Below, one piece after another: positions 34,665 to 38,352 of a stretch of DNA of 38,352 bases; position 1 is the stretch's first letter, and every line of letters begins with the position of its first letter. This stretch comes from Neomesorhizobium albiziae (GTDB taxonomy: Bacteria > Pseudomonadota > Alphaproteobacteria > Rhizobiales > Rhizobiaceae). The translations under genes and the position numbers were made by a program. The DNA lies in the NCBI RefSeq assembly GCF_900114255.1, contig NZ_FOSL01000030.1, forward strand, positions 1 through 38,352, given 5' to 3'. Below the pieces are notes generated by a model that was not told the DNA's origin, did not search any database, and was given only the letters and a program-made list of their open reading frames with translations.

Positions 34665-35534
34665 ATGGCCAGTGGTGCCGACGTTATCGTTCAGGGAATC
34701 TTGCTCGGGGGGCTCTATGCCTTGTTCGCTATGGGCCTCTCCCTGGTGTTCGGGGTGATGAGGCTGGTGAACCTGGCGCACGGCGACTTCATTGTCGCCG
34801 CCGCATTCGCGGCGTTCTGCGTGGTTTCGGTCCTCCCCATTCACCCGTTCCTGGCGATCGCCGCCGTCGTGCCGTTCATGGCTGGCCTTGGCTATCTGAT
34901 CCAGCTCGGCCTTTTCAACCGGCTGCTCGGCAAGGATCCATTGCGCCCTCTGCTGGTGACGTTCGGGGTATCGGTCGTTTTGCAGAACGCGCTGCTCATG
35001 ACCTTTTCGGCCGATACGCGGCGCCTGTCTGCCGGATCGATCGAAACCCAGAGCGTTGATGTCGGTTCGGTCACGATCGGTGTGTATCCCGCAGTAGTGT
35101 TCGCCATGGCGCTGGCAGTCACCATGGCGCTGCAATGGATATTCTATTCGACCGCACTCGGGCAGAGGCTTCGCGCGACATCCGACGATCCCGAGATCGT
35201 CGGCCTGGTCGGGGTAGATCATCTGCGTGTTTTCGCCATCGCCAGCGCCATTGCATTCGCGGTGATCGGCATCGCGGGCGTGCTGATGGCCATTCGCGGC
35301 AATTTCGATCCGTTCATGGGTCCGGCGCGACTTCTGGTTGCCTTCGAAGCCGTCATCATCGGCGGCCTGGGCAACTTCTGGGGCACGCTCGTCGGAGGCA
35401 TCGTCATCGGGCTTGCCCAGTCCATCGGCGCGGCAATCGATCCGGCCTACCAGACGATCGCAGGTCACATCGTCTTTTTTGCCGTCTTGTTGCTCAGGCC
35501 GGATGGGCTCTTTCCAAAGGTGGCACATCAATGA
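34665..35534 (+). CDS. livH: ABC transporter permease, LivH type
   Basis: This 289-residue inner-membrane permease has about eight hydrophobic segments and the LivH start QGILLGGLYALFAMGLSLVFG, followed by MRLVNLAHGDFIVAAAF. The loop RATSDDPEIVGLVGVDHLRV, near the middle, is the ATPase-coupling region. The ATG at 34665 is chosen because an earlier in-frame start lies inside livF. Its stop overlaps the livM-type gene by four bases. Confidence 0.93.
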   Translation: MASGADVIVQGILLGGLYALFAMGLSLVFGVMRLVNLAHGDFIVAAAFAAFCVVSVLPIHPFLAIAAVVPFMAGLGYLIQLGLFNRLLGKDPLRPLLVTFGVSVVLQNALLMTFSADTRRLSAGSIETQSVDVGSVTIGVYPAVVFAMALAVTMALQWIFYSTALGQRLRATSDDPEIVGLVGVDHLRVFAIASAIAFAVIGIAGVLMAIRGNFDPFMGPARLLVAFEAVIIGGLGNFWGTLVGGIVIGLAQSIGAAIDPAYQTIAGHIVFFAVLLLRPDGLFPKVAHQ

Positions 35535-36571
35535 ATGACATAAGCGAAACGCTGCAGCCGAGCCGCCCGCAGGTTGACGTCCATCCAATGGGCGATTCCG
35601 ACCTGCCAGTCACCGCGCGAACGACGCTGGGGATCGTCTTGGCGTGCATGTTGCTCGCCATGGCGCCCTGGGTGCTGGATCTGGCCGCCTTGCGTTTCAC
35701 CACCGACTTCCTCGTGTACCTGTCGCTTGCGGTGATATGGAACCTGCTCGGCGGGTACGGCGGATTGATATCCGTTGGCCAGCAGGCCTATGTCGGCATC
35801 GGCGGATATGTGTTCTTCGTCTCGCTTGCGTTTCTCGGCCTGCCGTTGCCAGTGGCGATCCTCGCGGGAATGGTGGTTTCGGCTGCCGCGGCGTTGGTGT
35901 TTGCGCCGCTGCTTCTTCGCCTCAAGGGGCCGCATTTTGCGATCGGCACATGGGTGATGGCTGAACTATGCATGCTAGCGGTCGCCAATATGCCGTATCT
36001 GGGAGGCGGTTCCGGTATGAGCCTCCCGGCGAGCGTTGCCAGGGAAATCGCGACAGACAGGGCCGGGCGCGAGGCGGTGATCTTCTTCTGCGCGCTCCTG
36101 CTTGCCTTTTCGGCGATCGCCGGCTCCTATCTGCTCCTGAGGTCGAAATGGGGCTTGGCGCTGACCGCGCTGCGCGATTCCGAACGCGCCGCTGAAAGCC
36201 TCGGCGTCGATACCCGGATGATCAAGCTAGCCGTCTTCATCGGCTGCTCGGCCATGGCCGGCGCGGTCGGGTGCGTCGTGTTCCTGAGCAAATTGCGCAT
36301 GACGCCCGACTCGGCGTTCAGCTTGATCGACTGGACCGCCTATGTCGTCTTCATCGTCATCATCGGTGGGATCGGCCGCATCGAAGGCCCCATCGTAGGA
36401 ACCATCGTTTTCTTCGCCTTGCGCGGCAGCCTCGCCGATCTCGGGCCTCTTTATCTCATTGTCCTGGGCTTGGTCGCCATTTTCGTGATGCTGAAGGCGC
36501 CGCAAGGGCTCTGGGGACTGATCGCCGAGCGATACAAGATCGAGATCTTCCCGGTACAGCGTCGGCTGTGA
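35531..36571 (+). CDS. livM: ABC transporter permease, LivM type
   Basis: This 346-residue permease pairs with the LivH-type protein. A hydrophilic N-terminal part of about 30 residues precedes the membrane segments. The family motifs NLLGGYGGLISVGQQAYVGIGGY near residues 70-92 and ALRDSERAAESLGVDTRMIK (coupling helix, about 214-233) are clear. The start overlaps livH by four bases. Its TGA shares one base with the ATG of the catalase-related gene, tying that gene to the importer transcript. Confidence 0.93.
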   Translation: MNDISETLQPSRPQVDVHPMGDSDLPVTARTTLGIVLACMLLAMAPWVLDLAALRFTTDFLVYLSLAVIWNLLGGYGGLISVGQQAYVGIGGYVFFVSLAFLGLPLPVAILAGMVVSAAAALVFAPLLLRLKGPHFAIGTWVMAELCMLAVANMPYLGGGSGMSLPASVAREIATDRAGREAVIFFCALLLAFSAIAGSYLLLRSKWGLALTALRDSERAAESLGVDTRMIKLAVFIGCSAMAGAVGCVVFLSKLRMTPDSAFSLIDWTAYVVFIVIIGGIGRIEGPIVGTIVFFALRGSLADLGPLYLIVLGLVAIFVMLKAPQGLWGLIAERYKIEIFPVQRRL

Positions 36572-37620
36572 TGGCTGATGGCGGCGCCGCGGGATCTGAG
36601 AAAGGATATGTGCCCGTGAAGAAAGATGAAGGCCCGCCCGCGAGCGGCGAAGATCGGCAGTACGATGAGATGCTGGACGCGCTGTACGCCACGTTCGGTC
36701 GTCATCCGGGCTTTCGTGTGACCCATGCCAAAGGTGTGCTTGCGACTGGAAGTTTCACGGCGTCGGCGGTGGCGGGCTTGGTAACGCGTGCCGCGCACAT
36801 GCAGGGCGCGAAAATTCCGGTGACGGTTCGCTTTTCCAACTTCAGCGGCATTCCTTCCGTTGGGGATGGCGATCCGACTGCAGATCCAAGGGGGCTCGCG
36901 TTGCGGTTCGACCTGGGCGATGGCGCTATCACCGATATAGTCGCTCACTCGTTTGACGGCTTCCCGGTGGGGACGCCTCAACAATTCCTCCAGTTCCTGA
37001 AAGCGATAGCGGCAGCGGTTGCGGAGCCTGGCGATCCCACGGTGCTCGAACGGTTCGTTGCAGATCATCCATCCGCGAAGCGGTACCTGGATGCACCGAA
37101 ACCGGCGCCGCGAAGCTATGCGGGCGCGCGGTATTTCGGCGTCAACGCTTACAAATTCGTCAACGCTGAAGGGCTGCCGCGATTCGGGCGCTACCGCATC
37201 GATCCTGCCGTTGCGGAGCCAAATCTCGATGACGCGGAACGGGCTGCAGCTCCGGGCGACTTCCTGGCCGACGACCTCAGGAGCCGGTTGCTCGCAGGGC
37301 CGGTCACCATGCGGCTCATGCTGCAAATGGCGCGGGCCGGCGACGACGTGACGGACGGCTCGGTTTCCTGGCCTTGGGCCGGTCCCGATGCGCGCGAGGA
37401 AATCGAACTCGGCACGATCACGCTCACCGATGTTGTTGAACCCAGGAGTGAAAACGAGCGGATACAGGAGGAGCTGTATTTCAGTCCGGGAAGGCTTGTC
37501 GACGGCATCGAGCCTTCCGCGGATCCGATGATCCTGGCGAGAAGCAGGATCTACGAAATGGCGTTCGCGCGCCGCCATAGCCGCGATAGGCAGCCTACAG
37601 CGGATGCGGCCGCAGGCTGA
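36571..37620 (+). CDS. Catalase-related heme protein (SrpA-type)
   Basis: This 349-residue protein belongs to the catalase-like peroxidase group. The distal His52 (VTHAKGVL) and Asn90 (VRFSNFSG) are present, and the proximal Tyr328 sits in RSRIYEMAFARRH near the C-terminus. It is much shorter than true catalases (about 480 residues or more) and probably has peroxidase rather than strong catalase activity. No signal peptide is visible. Its start overlaps the livM stop by one base, so it is coupled to the importer; protection against peroxide from hydroquinone autooxidation, or oxidation of an aromatic, are both possible. Confidence 0.9.
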   Translation: MADGGAAGSEKGYVPVKKDEGPPASGEDRQYDEMLDALYATFGRHPGFRVTHAKGVLATGSFTASAVAGLVTRAAHMQGAKIPVTVRFSNFSGIPSVGDGDPTADPRGLALRFDLGDGAITDIVAHSFDGFPVGTPQQFLQFLKAIAAAVAEPGDPTVLERFVADHPSAKRYLDAPKPAPRSYAGARYFGVNAYKFVNAEGLPRFGRYRIDPAVAEPNLDDAERAAAPGDFLADDLRSRLLAGPVTMRLMLQMARAGDDVTDGSVSWPWAGPDAREEIELGTITLTDVVEPRSENERIQEELYFSPGRLVDGIEPSADPMILARSRIYEMAFARRHSRDRQPTADAAAG

Positions 37621-37633
37621 CGACGCGTCAAAT

Positions 37634-37942
37634 CTAATACTGTGACGGCAGCGGCAATACTTCACCGTCCTTGTTGATGGCGATCTTTTCGAAAGCATCG
37701 TTGGCCAAGATGCCGGTGATGCGGGCGAAATTGGCGAAGGATTTGCGGGCATCGTCGGGCTTGATCATGCCGTCCATGGCGCCGCTGCAGCAGTTGAATG
37801 CCGCCTTGTATACCGGACCCTGACGGCCAGACGGCCAGTTTCTGAGGAATATGAGCGCTTCCTCGACGCCGTAGATTTCGGTGACGGGCTGGCCGGGTTC
37901 CGGAACGACCCGTACCGGTACGAAGAACTGCAATTCGTCCAT
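37634..37942 (-). CDS. DUF982 family protein
   Basis: This 102-residue protein resembles DUF982, a family of small proteins frequent in Rhizobiales with no known function. Family-like features are the aromatic/basic start, the central EEALIFLRNWPSGRQGPVYKAA stretch, the CC pair after it, and the DDARKSFANFARITGI helix. The ATG at 37942 is set by AAGGAGG upstream. It is convergent with the catalase-related gene and divergent from tuf. Membership in DUF982 is from memory of the motif pattern. Confidence 0.75.
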   Translation of the reverse strand: MDELQFFVPVRVVPEPGQPVTEIYGVEEALIFLRNWPSGRQGPVYKAAFNCCSGAMDGMIKPDDARKSFANFARITGILANDAFEKIAINKDGEVLPLPSQY

Positions 37943-38257
37943 CTCGCTCCTCCTTGATAAAGTGGACCGCAATGCACTGGCAGAAAAAACAAACTAGGCG
38001 CGCCGGGGCCTCTCGACAAGCGGAAAGCGATGGCCGAACCGGCCGCGACTGCGGAATCCGGGCTGCGACAGCCAGGCCGCGGCCCCCTTACAATCGGCGA
38101 TTGCCATGCCCATATCTGCGGTTCCTACGACATGCGTGGCGGAAAGGGTGGTCGGGCCAGATTTGGCGCCGGGCACAAAGGCCTTGTGTTTTTGGGCCGC
38201 AGTCGTTAATCGCCCCGCATTCGAACCGAACTCAGTCCAGACGCCAGGGAAAGAAAA
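37943..38257. other. Divergent gap between the DUF982 gene and tuf
   Basis: This 315-base stretch holds no convincing gene. It must contain the promoters of the DUF982 gene and of tuf. Short open frames on both strands here overlap tuf or have no family likeness. A T-loop-like TTCGAA near 38219 does not belong to a foldable tRNA. One possible promoter for tuf is listed separately. Confidence 0.6.
38183..38211 (+). promoter_or_regulatory. Possible tuf promoter
   Basis: CTTGTG (38183-38188) and TTAATC (38206-38211) are 17 bases apart, about 50 bases before the tuf ATG. They partly match the CTTGAC / TATAAT-like elements of rhizobial housekeeping promoters. The match is weak and the call is tentative. 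Confidence 0.25.
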
Positions 38258-38352
38258 ATGGCCAAAGGTAAATTCGAGCGTAATAAGCCTCATGTGAACA
38301 TTGGCACGATTGGTCACGTTGACCATGGCAAGACGTCGCTGACGGCGGCGAT
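38258..38352 (+). CDS. tuf: Elongation factor Tu, N-terminal start (partial)
   Basis: The last 95 bases encode the first 31 residues of EF-Tu, beginning [20 protein letters not shown] and containing the P-loop GHVDHGKTS at residues 20-28. GGGAAAG precedes the ATG. The gene continues beyond the window. Because the window opens with the C-terminal end of tuf in the same orientation, at least two tuf copies exist, or the two fragments bound one assembly unit cut at the tuf repeat. Confidence 0.96.
   Translation, partial: MAKGKFERNKPHVNIGTIGHVDHGKTSLTAA

Noticed and set aside
38211-38235. TTCGAA resembling a tRNA T-loop upstream of tuf
   Set aside because: No T-stem, acceptor stem or anticodon arm can be folded around it on either strand.

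Overview
The window is high-GC alphaproteobacterial DNA, most likely from a Rhizobiales genus such as Mesorhizobium or a close relative. The evidence is the ribosomal protein sequences, a 336-residue RpoA, a short-LID adenylate kinase, the rplQ-degP-rarA neighbourhood and a DUF982 protein. This is inference from remembered family features, not from a search.

Region 1 (1-14640) is core translation machinery on the + strand. It starts with the last 29 codons of tuf, then carries a complete S10-spc-alpha series: rpsJ rplC rplD rplW rplB rpsS rplV rpsC rplP rpmC rpsQ, rplN rplX rplE rpsN rpsH rplF rplR rpsE rpmD rplO secY adk, and rpsM rpsK rpoA rplQ. Genes are tightly packed, with several stop/start overlaps, and end at a clear intrinsic terminator after rplQ. 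Several of the longer gaps hold hairpins without a U-tract. The rpsM-rpsK and rpoA-rplQ gaps each hold a long inverted array of 7-bp repeats. Region 2 (14641-18221) has a secreted ankyrin-repeat protein, a DegP-type periplasmic protease and the replication-associated ATPase RarA.

Region 3 (18263-37620) is an accessory catabolic island. On the - strand, aldehyde dehydrogenase, zinc aryl-alcohol-type dehydrogenase and a FadR-type GntR regulator form one unit, with a LysR regulator upstream. On the + strand are an NTF2-like protein, a zinc-free quinone-oxidoreductase-like MDR enzyme, a Tat-type GMC oxidoreductase, a second exported NTF2-like protein, a DoxX membrane protein and a second MDR enzyme. 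These are followed by the three-step gentisate pathway (gentisate 1,2-dioxygenase, fumarylpyruvate hydrolase, GST-type maleylpyruvate isomerase), an AraC regulator, a five-gene branched-chain-amino-acid-type ABC importer, and a catalase-related heme protein joined to the importer operon. The simplest reading is import of an aromatic compound, oxidation of a benzylic alcohol through aldehyde to acid, and ring cleavage of gentisate to fumarate and pyruvate. No ring hydroxylase is present. Either it lies elsewhere, or the substrate already has the 2,5-dihydroxy pattern (gentisyl alcohol or gentisaldehyde).

Region 4 (37634-38352) has a DUF982 protein on the - strand, a 315-bp divergent gap, and the first 31 codons of another tuf gene. 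The window therefore begins and ends inside tuf, in the same orientation. That is what a short-read contig broken at a duplicated gene would look like.
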